A DNA stretch of 64,000 bases from Anaerolineae bacterium (GCA_027494015.1 JAOSJP010000034.1:434001-498000), one strand, 5' to 3'; counted from the stretch's first letter, positions 16,641-25,872 are shown. Made by a program: numbers and translations. The notes: generated by a model from the letters alone, not told the origin.

Positions 16641-18527
16641 ATGAGCGCTCCCAACCTTCCCTACTCTCACCCGCGTCCCTACGCCCGGCCCGTCCGCCCG
16701 CCGCTGAACCCCTGGGTGCCGCGCCTGTTTATGCTGACCCTGACCGGCGCTATCCTGCTGCTCTGCGTGCTGGCGATCCTGGTGTCCGGCTATCAGTTCC
16801 TGCACCGCGACCAGATTCACCCCGGCGTCTCGACCGTGATGGGCGTGGACCTGGCCGGGATGACGCGCCAGCAGGCGATTCAGGCCCTGGCGGGCCGCTT
16901 CGCCTACGCCGACAGCGCCAGCTTCATCTTCCGCTACGGCGGCCAGTCGTGGCAGCACAGCGCCGCACAGTTGGGCGTGTCGCTCGATATCGAGGCGACG
17001 GTGGACGCCGCTTATCGCGTCGGACGGGAGGGCAGCGCGTTCGAGAACCTGTTCACTCAGCTTGAGACGCGCCTGTACGGGCATCCCATCGTGCCGGTCG
17101 TCACCTTCGACCAGTCGGTGGCCGAGCGCGCTCTGAGCGAGATCGCCGGAGCCTACGTCAACCGCCCGGTGGTGAACGCCACGCTGACTATCCGTGACGG
17201 GCGGGCTGTTGCCGCGCCGGCGCAGGCCGGGCGCACCGTGGACGTGGCCGCGACGCTCTCTGCGCTGCGCCAGGAGATCGTGCGGCTGGCGACGCGCAGC
17301 GAGATCACCCTGGTCGTCACGGAGACGGAGCCGACCATCTGGGATGCCAGCGCCGCCGCCGAGCGGGTCAACCTGGCGCTTTCAACCCCCGTCGAGTTCT
17401 ACGTGGCCCCCGAGGACGGCCTGGACAAAGGCCCCTGGGTGGCCCAGGTGAACTCGCTGGAACAGATGCTGGACGTGACCCTGGAGCAGAACCCGGATGG
17501 CACAGAGACCTACGCGGTGGGCGTGAGCCTGGACGAGCCGCGCGCCTTTCTCAACGAGCTGGCTCCGTCGCTGGCCGTCCGGCCGGCCAATGCCCGCTTC
17601 ATCTTCAACGATGAGACCAAGCGGCTTGAGGTCATCCAGAACAGCGTCACCGGGCGCGCGCTGGATGTGGAGCAGACCATCGCCCAGTTCGAGCGGGCCG
17701 TCTTCGCCAGCGACCCCGCCGAGCGGCGCGTCCGTCTTGTCTTCACCCAGACATCGCCGGCCATCCCCGACACAGCGACCGCCGCCGAGCTGGGCATCAC
17801 TGGGCGAGTCGTGCAGAAGACCACTTACTACTACGGCTCCACTGCGGCGCGCCGCCACAATATCGAGGTGGCGTCGGCGAACTTTCACGGGCTGGTCATC
17901 CCGCCGGGCGGGGTCTTCTCCTTCAACGAATGGCTGGGCGATGTCAGCGCCGAGAGCGGCTACGAGCAGGGGCTGATCATCGTCGGCAGCCAGACGATCA
18001 CCGGCGTGGGTGGGGGCGTGTGCCAGGTGGCGACGACCGCCTTCCAGACGGCTTTCTACGGCGGGTATCCCATCCTGGAGCGCATTGAGCACGCCTATCG
18101 CGTTGGCTATTATGAAGAGGGCGAAGGCCCCGGCATGGACGCGACCGTGTACTCGCCCATCGTGGACTTCCGCTTCCGCAACGATACACCCTATCACCTG
18201 CTGATCGAGACCTACGTCAACCCTGGGGCGAGCACCATCACCTGGAAGTTCTACAGCACCAGCATGAACCGGCGTGTTGAGAAAGAAGGGCCGGTTGTCC
18301 GCAAGCAGACCTCGCCGCCGCCGCCCATCTACCGGGCCAGCAGCGCGCTTTCCCCTGGGCAGATTCGGCAGGTGGACTACGCCGTGAGCGGCGCGGACGT
18401 GTACGTGTGGCGCACTGTGTACGAGGGCGACCGCGTGATCATTGACCGCGAGGAGTTCCACAGCCACTACGTCCCCTGGGCCAGCCAGTTCGAGGTCGCG
18501 CCGGGCGACCCGCGCATCAACGGGTGA
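16641..18527 (+). CDS. VanW family cell-wall protein with peptidoglycan-binding-like repeats
   Basis: About 628 aa, membrane-anchored. A proline-rich cytoplasmic start (YSHPRPYARPVRPPLNPW) is followed by one membrane span near residues 30-50 (LTLTGAILLLCVLAILVSG). Two copies of a PG_binding_4-type module occupy roughly residues 60-340 (GVDLAGMTRQQAIQAL...; GRTVDVAATLSALRQEIV). A VanW domain follows at about 380-545: SANFHGLVIPPGGVFSFNEW, GGGVCQVATTAFQTAFYGG and YSPIVDFRFRNDTPYHLLIE. The ~80-residue tail resembles a G5-like strand module. VanW is named for a vancomycin cluster, but its role is not settled; envelope function is inferred from the domains. GGTGG lies a few bases before the ATG. 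Confidence 0.88.
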   Translation: MSAPNLPYSHPRPYARPVRPPLNPWVPRLFMLTLTGAILLLCVLAILVSGYQFLHRDQIHPGVSTVMGVDLAGMTRQQAIQALAGRFAYADSASFIFRYGGQSWQHSAAQLGVSLDIEATVDAAYRVGREGSAFENLFTQLETRLYGHPIVPVVTFDQSVAERALSEIAGAYVNRPVVNATLTIRDGRAVAAPAQAGRTVDVAATLSALRQEIVRLATRSEITLVVTETEPTIWDASAAAERVNLALSTPVEFYVAPEDGLDKGPWVAQVNSLEQMLDVTLEQNPDGTETYAVGVSLDEPRAFLNELAPSLAVRPANARFIFNDETKRLEVIQNSVTGRALDVEQTIAQFERAVFASDPAERRVRLVFTQTSPAIPDTATAAELGITGRVVQKTTYYYGSTAARRHNIEVASANFHGLVIPPGGVFSFNEWLGDVSAESGYEQGLIIVGSQTITGVGGGVCQVATTAFQTAFYGGYPILERIEHAYRVGYYEEGEGPGMDATVYSPIVDFRFRNDTPYHLLIETYVNPGASTITWKFYSTSMNRRVEKEGPVVRKQTSPPPPIYRASSALSPGQIRQVDYAVSGADVYVWRTVYEGDRVIIDREEFHSHYVPWASQFEVAPGDPRING

Positions 18528-18564
18528 TGGTCGCGGCGCAGTCTGAGCGAGCCGGCGGGAGAGA

Positions 18565-18598
18565 AGACTTCCGAAGTCCCTGAAGACTTCGGAAGTCT
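18565..18598. repeat. Hairpin repeat, family F, copy 1
   Basis: Perfect 14-bp arms AGACTTCCGAAGTC and complement around the loop CCTGAA. The same arms recur at 29579-29611 and 59802-59834. It lies 38 bp after the VanW stop, so it could end transcription, though no T tract follows. Confidence 0.75.
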
Positions 18599-18657
18599 GT
18601 GCTTGTGCGCGCGTGCAGAACCCGCCGGGTAGCAGGAGCGCCGCTCGGCTGTGCCCC

Positions 18658-18687
18658 CGTAGGGGCGTATTGCAATACGCCCCTACG
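18658..18687. repeat. 30-bp palindrome (family D)
   Basis: Perfect palindrome with half site CGTAGGGGCGTATTG, in the gap between VanW and radA, 60 bp after the family-F hairpin. Confidence 0.8.
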
Positions 18688-18757
18688 GGACCTCACTCCG
18701 CTCGGAGTCGAGCAGGTCACTGACGCCCCTTGCCTCTCCCCGATTCCTATACGCCCA

Positions 18758-18786
18758 TTGCACCGAACACCTGTTCGCGCTAGACT
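18758..18786 (+). promoter_or_regulatory. radA promoter with an embedded LexA-type operator
   Basis: TTGCAC and TAGACT are separated by exactly 17 bp. The 14 bp directly after the -35 (18764-18777) read CGAACACCTGTTCG, a perfect palindrome matching the Gram-positive-type LexA box CGAAC-N4-GTTCG. A repressor bound there would cover the spacer and block polymerase, so SOS control of radA is inferred. Confidence 0.75.
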
Positions 18787-18822
18787 AGGGGCGTCACTGT
18801 CAGCAATGGAGAGCGATAGCCG

Positions 18823-20211
18823 ATGGCGAAATCGCGCGTCTACTACGAATGCCAGACCTGCGGGCGGCGCTCGCCGCGCTACATGGGCAAGTGCCCCGGC
18901 TGCGGCGAGTTCAACACCATGATCGAGCTGGTCGAGGAGCCGGAGACGCCCATCGCCGCCGCGCGCAAAGGCGGCGTCCCGCGCTCGCAGCCGCAGCGCC
19001 TGGGCGACATCACCGCCGACACTGAGGAACGCTACCCGGTGCCCGTCGAGGAACTGTCGCGCGTGCTGGGCGGCGGGTTGGTGCCGGGCAGCGTGGTGCT
19101 CGTCGGCGGCGACCCTGGCATCGGCAAGAGCACCCTGCTGCTGCAGGTCGCCGCGCTGATGGACCGCGCCGCCGGGCCGGTGCTCTACGTCAGCGGCGAG
19201 GAGAGCGAGCGCCAGATCAAGATGCGCGCCGAACGGCTGGGCATCTCCACACAACAGGTCTTCCTGGTCACCGAGACGGAGATGGGGGCCATTCTCGCCC
19301 ATGTCGAGCAGGTCAAGCCGCGCCTGCTGATTGTGGACTCGATCCAGACGACCTACTTCGAGGGCAAAGCGGCGGCGGCGGGCAGCGTCAGCCAGGTGCG
19401 CGACTGTGCCGCCCAACTGCGCGAGCTGGCCAAGAGCAGCGGGATCGCCGTCTTCCTGGTCGGTCACGTGACCAAAGAGGGCATCATCGCCGGGCCGCGC
19501 GTGCTGGAGCACATCGTGGACACGGTGCTCTACCTGGAAGGTGACCGCTTTCAGGCGTACCGGCTGCTGCGCAGCGTCAAAAACCGCTTCGGCCCGACGA
19601 ACGAGGTCGGCGTCTTCGAGATGCGCGACCGCGGCCTGATCGAGGTCGCCAACCCGTCGGAGGTGTTCATCGCTGAGCGCGTGGTCAGCGCGCCGGGCAG
19701 CGCCATCGCCGTGACGCTGGAGGGCACGCGCCCGCTGCTGGTCGAAGTGCAGGCGCTGGCCAGCCAGACCGTCTACCCCAACCCGCGCCGCACGGCCAAC
19801 GGCATTGACTTCAACCGCATGTTGCTGATCACCGCCGTGCTGACGCAGCGTGTAGGCATCCGCCTCTTCGAGAAGGATGTCTTCATCAATGTGATCAGCG
19901 GCCTGAAGATTGACGAGCCGGCGGCAGACCTGGCCATCGCCATTGCCGTCGCCTCCAGCGTGCGCGACAGGCCGGTCTACGCGGACATGGCCTTCGTCGG
20001 CGAGCTTGGCCTCAGCGGGGAGTTGCGCGCCGTCAGCCAGACTTCGATGCGCGTGCGCGAGGCGGCCAAGCTCGGCTTCAAGCAGGTGATGGTGCCGCGC
20101 ACGCATCGCCGCGACGAGGCTCCGCCCGATGGCGTCAAGCTGCTGCGCGTGCGCACCATCGGCGAGGCGCTCGACCTGGCGCTGCTGGCCGACGAGCGCG
20201 GCGGCCATTAG
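18823..20211 (+). CDS. radA: DNA repair protein RadA
   Basis: A RecA-related, DnaB-like helicase that promotes branch migration of recombination intermediates; 462 aa, full length. The N-terminal C4 zinc finger is YYECQTCGRRSPRYMGKCPGC, the Walker A is GGDPGIGKSTLLLQV, the Walker B region is RLLIVDSIQT, and the RadA-specific loop is SVKNRFGPTNEVGVFEM. A C-terminal Lon-like domain (ISGLKIDEPAADLAIAIAVA, AFVGELGLSGELRAV) closes the protein. GGAGAG lies before the ATG, and a LexA-type box overlaps the promoter. The BadF-type kinase gene follows by 19 bp. Confidence 0.96.
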   Translation: MAKSRVYYECQTCGRRSPRYMGKCPGCGEFNTMIELVEEPETPIAAARKGGVPRSQPQRLGDITADTEERYPVPVEELSRVLGGGLVPGSVVLVGGDPGIGKSTLLLQVAALMDRAAGPVLYVSGEESERQIKMRAERLGISTQQVFLVTETEMGAILAHVEQVKPRLLIVDSIQTTYFEGKAAAAGSVSQVRDCAAQLRELAKSSGIAVFLVGHVTKEGIIAGPRVLEHIVDTVLYLEGDRFQAYRLLRSVKNRFGPTNEVGVFEMRDRGLIEVANPSEVFIAERVVSAPGSAIAVTLEGTRPLLVEVQALASQTVYPNPRRTANGIDFNRMLLITAVLTQRVGIRLFEKDVFINVISGLKIDEPAADLAIAIAVASSVRDRPVYADMAFVGELGLSGELRAVSQTSMRVREAAKLGFKQVMVPRTHRRDEAPPDGVKLLRVRTIGEALDLALLADERGGH

Positions 20212-20230
20212 GAAGAGCGGACGGCAGACC

Positions 20231-21146
20231 GTGACCTCACCCTACGTGATGGGCATTGACGGCGGCGGCAGCCGCCTGCGCGTCGCCGTGCTGGCCCGCG
20301 ACCTGACGATTCTCGGCGAGAGCCAGGGGCCGACGGCCAGCCCGGTCGTCGCCGGGCCGGACGCCGCCGCTGAGACCATTCGCGCCGGGATGCGCGCCGC
20401 GCTCGCCGCCGCCGGTCTGCGCCCGGAGCAGATCGCCGCTGTGGGCATCGGCATCGCCGGGGCGCTGCCGCGCTACTCCGAAGGCTGGCTGCGCGGAGGT
20501 GGTGGCCGCTGTGCTGCCCGGCGCGCTCGTCGTGCCCAGCATAGACTTCGAGATCGCGCTGGTCGGCGCGCTTGGCGAGCGGCGCGGCGTCCTGGTGCTG
20601 TCCGGCACCGGCTCGCTGGCCTACGGGGTCAACGCGGCGGGCGAGTCGGCGCTGGTCGGCGCGTGGGGCTACCTCATTGACGACGGCGGCAGCGGTTACT
20701 GGCTCGGCCAGCAGGCATTGCAGGCGGTGGCCCGCGCCGCCGACGGGCGCGCCCCCGCCACCGCCCTGACTCGCGCTGTGCTGGACGCTCTGGGGTTGAG
20801 CGAGCCGCTTGACCTGGTGCCCTGGCTGTACCAGCCCGGCGCGCCGCACGCCCGCGACGTGGCCGCGCTGGCCCCGCTGGTGCTCGCTCACGCCGAAGCG
20901 GGCGACACCGTCGCTCAGCGCATCGTCGCCGACGCCTGCGGCGAGCTGGCGCTGGCCGCGCGCACGGTGATGCAGCGGCTCGACCTGGTCGCCCCGCGCA
21001 TCGCTTTTGCCGGGGGACTGCTCAGCGCGCCGAACCCGCTGAGCACCGCCCTGTGCGCCGCGCTCGGCCTCAGCGCCCTGCCCCAGCCGCGCCATACGCC
21101 GGTGGTGGGCGCGGGACTGCTGGCTTTGGCCGCCTGCGCGCGGTGA
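20231..21146 (+). CDS. BadF/BadG-type N-acetylglucosamine kinase-like protein, frameshifted
   Basis: A member of the BadF/BadG/BcrA/BcrD ATPase family, the group that contains N-acetylglucosamine and muramic acid kinases. The ATP site YVMGIDGGGSRLRVAV opens the protein. After GWLR the frame changes: dropping one G at 20495-20496 gives WLREVVAAVLPGAL and joins to GVLVLSGTGSLAYGVN, GAWGYLIDDGGSGYWLG and FAGGLLSAPNPLS. The restored ~304 aa aligns end to end with the intact paralogue at 58627-59544, which fixes the repair point. The GTG start is 19 bp after radA, with GGAAGAG rather distant. It is either a consensus error or a recently broken gene. Substrate is inferred from family. Confidence 0.82.
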
Positions 21147-21148
21147 TC

Positions 21149-21607
21149 TTGGTTGTTGGTGATTGGTGATTGGTTCTTGGTAAGGGCAGTACCACCACAT
21201 CTCGTGCGCGCAGCTAATGGAGATACCAAAACGACATCGCACAATCGCTATGGGTGATGAGTCCTGCGTCAGGAGTCCTGAGCCTAGAGCGTGTTATGAA
21301 CTTGGTACCCTTGACAAGGGAGAGGGGCGCTCTGTTTACCTCACCCTCTGGCCTCGCTGTGCTCGGCCTTTCCCCCTCTCCATGCATGGAGAGGGGGAGT
21401 CGAGGCGCGCCAGCGCCGAGACGGGGGTGAGGTAAATCAGGAGCTACCCAAAACCGCTGGGGAAAGACAGGGCTGTAAGTGCATAACAGGCTCTAGCGCA
21501 CAGGACAATCTTTACGACTCACGACTCAGGACTGAAAACCCCTGATCATGCGGATTTGAATTGGTTCCTCCAGAAGTATCAAGAACCAATAACCAACAAC
21601 TAAGAAC
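21149..21607. repeat. Nested inverted heptamer arrays around a MITE, convergent gap
   Basis: The gap between two convergent genes holds no gene. From outside inward it has heptamers TTGGTTG/TTGGTGA/TTGGTTC (21149-21183), then TCCTGNG-type units (21256-21283), then the family-A element. The same two series follow in inverted order and orientation: ACGACTC units at 21514-21534 and AACCAATAACCAAC-type units at 21578-21607. The last lysA codons and its TAG stop read through the outer array. Confidence 0.8.
21288..21492. mobile_element. Family-A MITE-like element, copy 2
   Basis: A 205-bp element flanked on both sides by an exact CTAG duplication. The 16-bp termini AGCGTGTTATGAACTT and AGCCTGTTATGCACTT differ at two positions. 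The interior is collinear with the reverse complement of copy 1, including the CCATGCATGG-centred hairpin (GGGTGAGG and CCTCACCC blocks on either side). Confidence 0.85.
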
Positions 21608-22841
21608 TTTCTACCCGTTCCAGGCGCAGCAGGTCGTCCCACGTCTCGCGGCGGCGAATCACCCGCCAGGAGTCACCCTCGACCAGCACCTCCGCCGGAC
21701 GGGTGCGCAGGTTGTAGTTGGAGGCCATGGCCATGCCATAGGCCCCCGCCGTGAGCACGGCCAGCCGGTCGCCCGCGCCCAGCGGCGGGAGGAGCGCCGC
21801 CCGGTTCAGCACGTCAGCCGATTCGCAGACCGGCCCGGTGACGACCGCTGGCGTCGGCTCCCCTGCTGGCTCGTCCAGCAGCACGACGTCGTGCACAGCC
21901 CCATACAGCGCTGGACGCAGCAAGTCGGTCATGCTGCCGTCGGTGATGATGAAGCGCCGCCCGCCCTGCTCCTTGACGTACAGCACCGTCACCAGCAGAA
22001 CGCCCGCGTCCGCGACCAGGGCGCGCCCTGGCTCAATCAGCACGCGCCAGCCCGCCAGCAGAGGGGCCAGCGCCCGCGCGAAATCCTCCGGCGTGGGAAC
22101 CTGCTCGTCTTCGGTGTAGCGCACCGGGAACCCACCGCCGATGTTGAGCGTGCGCACGTCCGCATGGGGTGCGGCGACGGCCTGGGCCGCGCGCACCGCT
22201 TCCACGGTCTCGGCCACGTCGCCAAGCTGACTGCCGATATGTACGTGAATCCCCGCCAGGCGCAGGTGCGGGTATGCGCCGCGCTCGTCGAGCAGCGCGC
22301 TCGCGTCGGCGACGGGCAGGCCGAACTTGGCCCCCAGGTGCCCGGTGGCGATGTGCTCGTGCGTCTGGGCGCGGATGCCGGGGTTGAGGCGCAGCGCCAC
22401 CTGGGGGCGCAACCCGCGCTCACCCGCCAGCCTGTCCAGCAGGCGCAGCTCGTCGCGGCTCTCCACGTTGAACCAGCCGATGCCGGCGTCCAGCGCGTAG
22501 GCGATCTCAGCGGCGGTCTTGCCCACGCCGGCGAAGACGATCCGCGCCGGATCAACGCCCGCCGCCAGCGCCCGCGCGATCTCACCCGCGCTCACCGCGT
22601 CCATGCCCAGGCCCGCCTCGCGCAGCAGGCGAACAAGGGCCAGGCTGGGGTTCGCCTTCAGGCTGTAGTGGATGGACGCGCCGAGCGGGGCAAAGGCGCG
22701 CCGCAGCCGCTCGATGTTGTGGGCGATGCGCGCCGCGCTGTAGACATAGACCGGTGTGCCGGCCTCCTCCGCGATGGCGCTCAGCGAAACACCGTCGCAG
22801 CAGAGAGCGCCGCCGCCGTAGTGAAACGAGTCGTTGAGCAC
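21600..22841 (-). CDS. lysA: Diaminopimelate decarboxylase
   Basis: PLP enzyme that makes L-lysine from meso-diaminopimelate; about 413 aa. The PLP lysine lies in IHYSLKANPSLALVRLL. Other family marks are GMDAVSAGEIARAL, HIGSQLGD, the phosphate loop LNIGGGFPVRY, IEPGRALVADAG, the catalytic cysteine in TGPVCESADVL and the terminal GAYGMAMASNYNLR. The GTG start was chosen for GAGGAGG just upstream; longer readings pass through the repeat element. It is transcribed toward the BadF-type gene and divergent from recX. No lysine riboswitch was recognised in the leader, which is instead occupied by a family-C element. Confidence 0.95.
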   Translation of the reverse strand: MLNDSFHYGGGALCCDGVSLSAIAEEAGTPVYVYSAARIAHNIERLRRAFAPLGASIHYSLKANPSLALVRLLREAGLGMDAVSAGEIARALAAGVDPARIVFAGVGKTAAEIAYALDAGIGWFNVESRDELRLLDRLAGERGLRPQVALRLNPGIRAQTHEHIATGHLGAKFGLPVADASALLDERGAYPHLRLAGIHVHIGSQLGDVAETVEAVRAAQAVAAPHADVRTLNIGGGFPVRYTEDEQVPTPEDFARALAPLLAGWRVLIEPGRALVADAGVLLVTVLYVKEQGGRRFIITDGSMTDLLRPALYGAVHDVVLLDEPAGEPTPAVVTGPVCESADVLNRAALLPPLGAGDRLAVLTAGAYGMAMASNYNLRTRPAEVLVEGDSWRVIRRRETWDDLLRLERVESS

Positions 22842-22891
22842 GTGTTCCTCCTCAGGTGAGCCTGATCGGTCTGGGCACCCGCACTGGCGCA

Positions 22892-23084
22892 GGGTGCGTG
22901 CAAAACCTGTCAGGTAGGGGCGCTGCTCTGCTGCGCCCTGGTTGACCTCACCCCCGCTCGGCGCTGACGCGCCTCGCCGCCCCCTCTCCGTCAACGGAGA
23001 GGGGGCAAGCCGAGCGCAGCGAGGCTGGGGGTGAGGTCAATATCCCCGCGTCCAGCGAGTCGCTGTCAACTTTTGCACGCACCC
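22892..23084. mobile_element. Family-C MITE-like element with 8-bp target duplication
   Basis: A 193-bp element bounded by perfect 14-bp inverted termini GGGTGCGTGCAAAA/TTTTGCACGCACCC and flanked by exact 8-bp direct repeats CTGGCGCA (22884-22891 and 23085-23092). The interior carries a CCTCACCCC...GGGGTGAGG inverted block with a GTCAACGGAGAGGGGG hairpin. No coding capacity. It sits 50 bp upstream of lysA, in its leader or promoter region. Confidence 0.9.
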
Positions 23085-23092
23085 CTGGCGCA

Positions 23093-23653
23093 ATGTCGGC
23101 TTGTCATTCCACTTCAGATGTGGATAATATAAATGCAATGTGGCAAAAGTTTCGAATCACGGTTGCAGCAAGGAACTCGAACGCACGACAGTGAGTCCAT
23201 CCTCGAATGGATGTTGACGGCAGGCAATCATTGCGCGGGGGCACCCGCGACTAGATCAGCCGACCCGAACGCCCGGATGTGCCCGCGCAGGTGCGCACGG
23301 CAAGAACCACAGGGCATCAGCACGGGCGCTCACCGATGGAACACAGTCCTCAGGAGATTCGCCGGTGAGGATTCCTGTCCATCGGGTAGGAGAGCCGGGC
23401 GGGAACACAGCGACAGCGTGTGCTGAATGATGATGCGTTTGTCTGACCTCCTGGCGAGGACGACAACCGATCGCTCTCGGCGAGCAGCCGCTCCATAGCG
23501 GCCTGACCGCCTGTAAGAACGATCGCCCATTCGAGATGGCCGCGACTCCGGGCGGGCGCACCCCGCAGGACCGCCGCGCGAGTTCCGCGATCAACGCGAC
23601 TGGCAGCCGTGGTGATTGTGCTACGGCTGTTTTTTGTTGTGGGGATGCCGGCG
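23093..23653. other. Unassigned 560-bp divergent region with a long hairpin
   Basis: I see no convincing gene here. Short open frames exist on both strands but lack recognisable motifs or ribosome sites. The strongest feature is a long imperfect hairpin at 23334-23384: CGATGGA pairs with TCCATCG, followed by further pairing CCTCA/TGAGG, with a loop of about 13 nt. Smaller stems (GCGGGggcaCCCGC; TCCATcctcgaATGGA) lie upstream. It may be a structured RNA, the recX leader, or eroded sequence. Confidence 0.4.
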
Positions 23654-24337
23654 ATGGAGCGCACGATCACCGATCTGGAAGTCCAGAAACGCGACCAGGA
23701 GCGCGTCAGCGTCTACCTGGATGGCGAGTTCGCTTTTGGGCTGCCGGCCATCGAAGCGGCGCACCTCCGCCAGGGCCAGGTGCTTTCGGAGGCTGAGATC
23801 GCGGCGCTGCGCACGCTAGACGACGTCACGCGCGCGGTAGATCACGCCGCCCGCCTGCTGGCCCGCCGCCCCTACAGCAGCGCCGAGATCCGTCGCAACC
23901 TGGCTGCCAGGGGAATTGCGCCCGCCACGATTGAGGAGGCGCTGGCCCGGCTGGAGAGTCTGGGCTACGTGGACGACCGCGCCTTCGCCCAGTTTTGGGT
24001 CGAGAACCGCGAGCGCTTCCGCCCGCGCAGCCCGCAGGCGCTGCGCTACGAGCTGCGCCAGAAGGGGCTGGCTGCGGACATCATCGAGGCCGCGCTGAGC
24101 GCGCTGGACGCGCGCGAGTCGGCAGTGCGCGCGGCTCAGGAACCGCTGCGCCGGCTGCGCGGCCAGACACGGACTGAAGCGAAGAACAGGCTGAGCGCAT
24201 TCCTGGCCCGGCGCGGCTTCAGCTACGACATCGCCCGCGAGGCCGTTGAAGCGATTCTGGCCCAACTGGACGAGGAACAACCAGAGTTTTTTGCACCTGA
24301 CGAGCCAATGAACGACTACGACAACTACGAGGAGTAA
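23654..24337 (+). CDS. recX: Regulatory protein RecX
   Basis: A small all-helical protein that binds and restrains RecA; about 227 aa. Three-helix repeats are visible: [18 protein letters not shown] with [20 protein letters not shown], the mid-protein [21 protein letters not shown], and a third C-terminal repeat ([22 protein letters not shown]). The start is uncertain: an ATG 9 nt upstream would be almost adjacent to GTGGGG, so the ATG spaced seven nt from that site is used. The acidic tail ([12 protein letters not shown]) overlaps the ribosome site of rny, which starts 5 nt later. It is in a different locus from recA, which is not in this window. Confidence 0.88.
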   Translation: MERTITDLEVQKRDQERVSVYLDGEFAFGLPAIEAAHLRQGQVLSEAEIAALRTLDDVTRAVDHAARLLARRPYSSAEIRRNLAARGIAPATIEEALARLESLGYVDDRAFAQFWVENRERFRPRSPQALRYELRQKGLAADIIEAALSALDARESAVRAAQEPLRRLRGQTRTEAKNRLSAFLARRGFSYDIAREAVEAILAQLDEEQPEFFAPDEPMNDYDNYEE

Positions 24338-24342
24338 GCCCC

Positions 24343-25872
24343 ATGGAAATCGTGTTGGCCCTGCTTGGGCTGGCGATTGGGGTTGGGCTAGGCATCGGCG
24401 CACTGCTCATCTACCAGCGTTCGCAGGGGACGAGCAAGAAGCGCCAGGCAGAGGACGAGGCAAATCGCATCCTCAGCGACGCGCAGGATCAGGCGAAACA
24501 GATCGTCATCAACGCCAGAGACGAAGCGCTGCACATCCAGCGAGAAGCCGAAGACAATGCCAAGAGACGCCGTGCCGAGCTTGACCGCGAGAGCGACCGC
24601 CTCCAGAAGCGCCGCGAAGACCTTGACGAGCGCTACGAACGGATGGAGCAGCGCGAGCAAACGCTCAACAAACGCCAGAGCAAACTCGACAAACAACAGA
24701 ATGAAATCACGCAAATGCTGGAGGAGCAGAAAGCGGAGCTGGAGCGCGTCGCCCAGATGACGCGCGACGAGGCCCGCCAGGAGTTGCTGCGCCTCGTCGA
24801 AGAAGATGCCCGCCAGGACATGGCCCGCCGCATCCGCGAAGTAGAGGCCGAGACCAGGCTCGAAGCCGACACCCGCGCGCGCGACATCATCGCCCTGGCC
24901 ATCCAGCGCATCGCCTCCGAGCACGTCAACGAGATCTCCGTGAGCGTGGTCCCCCTCCCCTCCGACGAGATGAAGGGGCGCATCATCGGGCGCAACGGGC
25001 GCAATATTCGCTCGTTCGAGCAGGCGACCGGCGTGGATGTGGTGGTGGACGACACACCCGAAGCTGTCACCATCTCCAGCTTCGACCCGATCCGCCGCGA
25101 AGTGGCCCGCCGCTCGATGGAAAAGCTCGTGCTGGACGGGCGCATTCACCCGGCGCGCATCGAGAAGCTGGTCTCCGACGCGCGCAAGGAAGTGGACCGC
25201 ATCGTGCGCGAAGAAGGCGAGCGCGCGGCCTACGAAGCGGGCGTGCCCGGCCTGCACAACGAGATCATCAAGCTGCTGGGCCGTCTCAAGTTCCGCACCA
25301 GCTACGGCCAGAACCAGCACGCGCACTCGATTGAGACGGCGCACATCGCCGGCATGATCGCCGCCGAGCTGGGTGCAGACGTAGCCATCGCCAAAGCGGG
25401 CGGGCTGCTGCACGACATCGGCAAGGCCGTGGATCACGAAATCGAAGGCACGCACGCTCAGATCGGCGCGGACTTCGCCAAGCGCTTCGGGCTGCCGCCG
25501 AAGGTCGTCAACTGTATCGCCGCGCACCATCACGAGGTTGAGCAAGAGTGCATCGAGGCGATGATCGTCGAGGCTGCCGACGCCATCTCTGGCGCGCGCC
25601 CCGGCGCGCGCCGCGAAAGCCTGGACACGTACATCCGCCGCGTGAAAGCGCTCGAAGACATCGCCCGCGAGTTTTCCGGCGTGGAGCAAAGCTACGCGCT
25701 GCAGGCCGGGCGCGAAGTGCGCATCATGGTCAAGCCGGAGGAGATTGACGACCTGGCCGCTACCCGCCTGGCGCGCGACATCTCCAAACGCATCGAAGAG
25801 ACGATGCAGTACCCTGGCCAGATCAAGGTGACTATCATCCGCGAGACACGTGCTGTTGACTACGCGAAATAA
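24343..25872 (+). CDS. rny: Ribonuclease Y
   Basis: Membrane-tethered endoribonuclease that starts mRNA decay; 509 aa, standard. An N-terminal membrane segment ([20 protein letters not shown]) is followed by a long charged coiled coil to about residue 190. The KH domain contains [17 protein letters not shown], and the HD domain holds the metal site [12 protein letters not shown] plus [13 protein letters not shown] and AHHHEV. The C-terminus QVKVTIIRE-like segment reads [24 protein letters not shown] inside the recX stop region serves as ribosome site, so recX and rny are co-transcribed. RicT, the protein that modulates RNase Y in Bacillus, is also encoded in this window. Confidence 0.97.
   Translation: MEIVLALLGLAIGVGLGIGALLIYQRSQGTSKKRQAEDEANRILSDAQDQAKQIVINARDEALHIQREAEDNAKRRRAELDRESDRLQKRREDLDERYERMEQREQTLNKRQSKLDKQQNEITQMLEEQKAELERVAQMTRDEARQELLRLVEEDARQDMARRIREVEAETRLEADTRARDIIALAIQRIASEHVNEISVSVVPLPSDEMKGRIIGRNGRNIRSFEQATGVDVVVDDTPEAVTISSFDPIRREVARRSMEKLVLDGRIHPARIEKLVSDARKEVDRIVREEGERAAYEAGVPGLHNEIIKLLGRLKFRTSYGQNQHAHSIETAHIAGMIAAELGADVAIAKAGGLLHDIGKAVDHEIEGTHAQIGADFAKRFGLPPKVVNCIAAHHHEVEQECIEAMIVEAADAISGARPGARRESLDTYIRRVKALEDIAREFSGVEQSYALQAGREVRIMVKPEEIDDLAATRLARDISKRIEETMQYPGQIKVTIIRETRAVDYAK

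Noticed and set aside
23256..23670. Minus-strand frames of about 106-112 codons in the lysA-recX gap
   Set aside because: Overlapping frames with no recognisable motif, poor start context and composition like the antisense shadows elsewhere.
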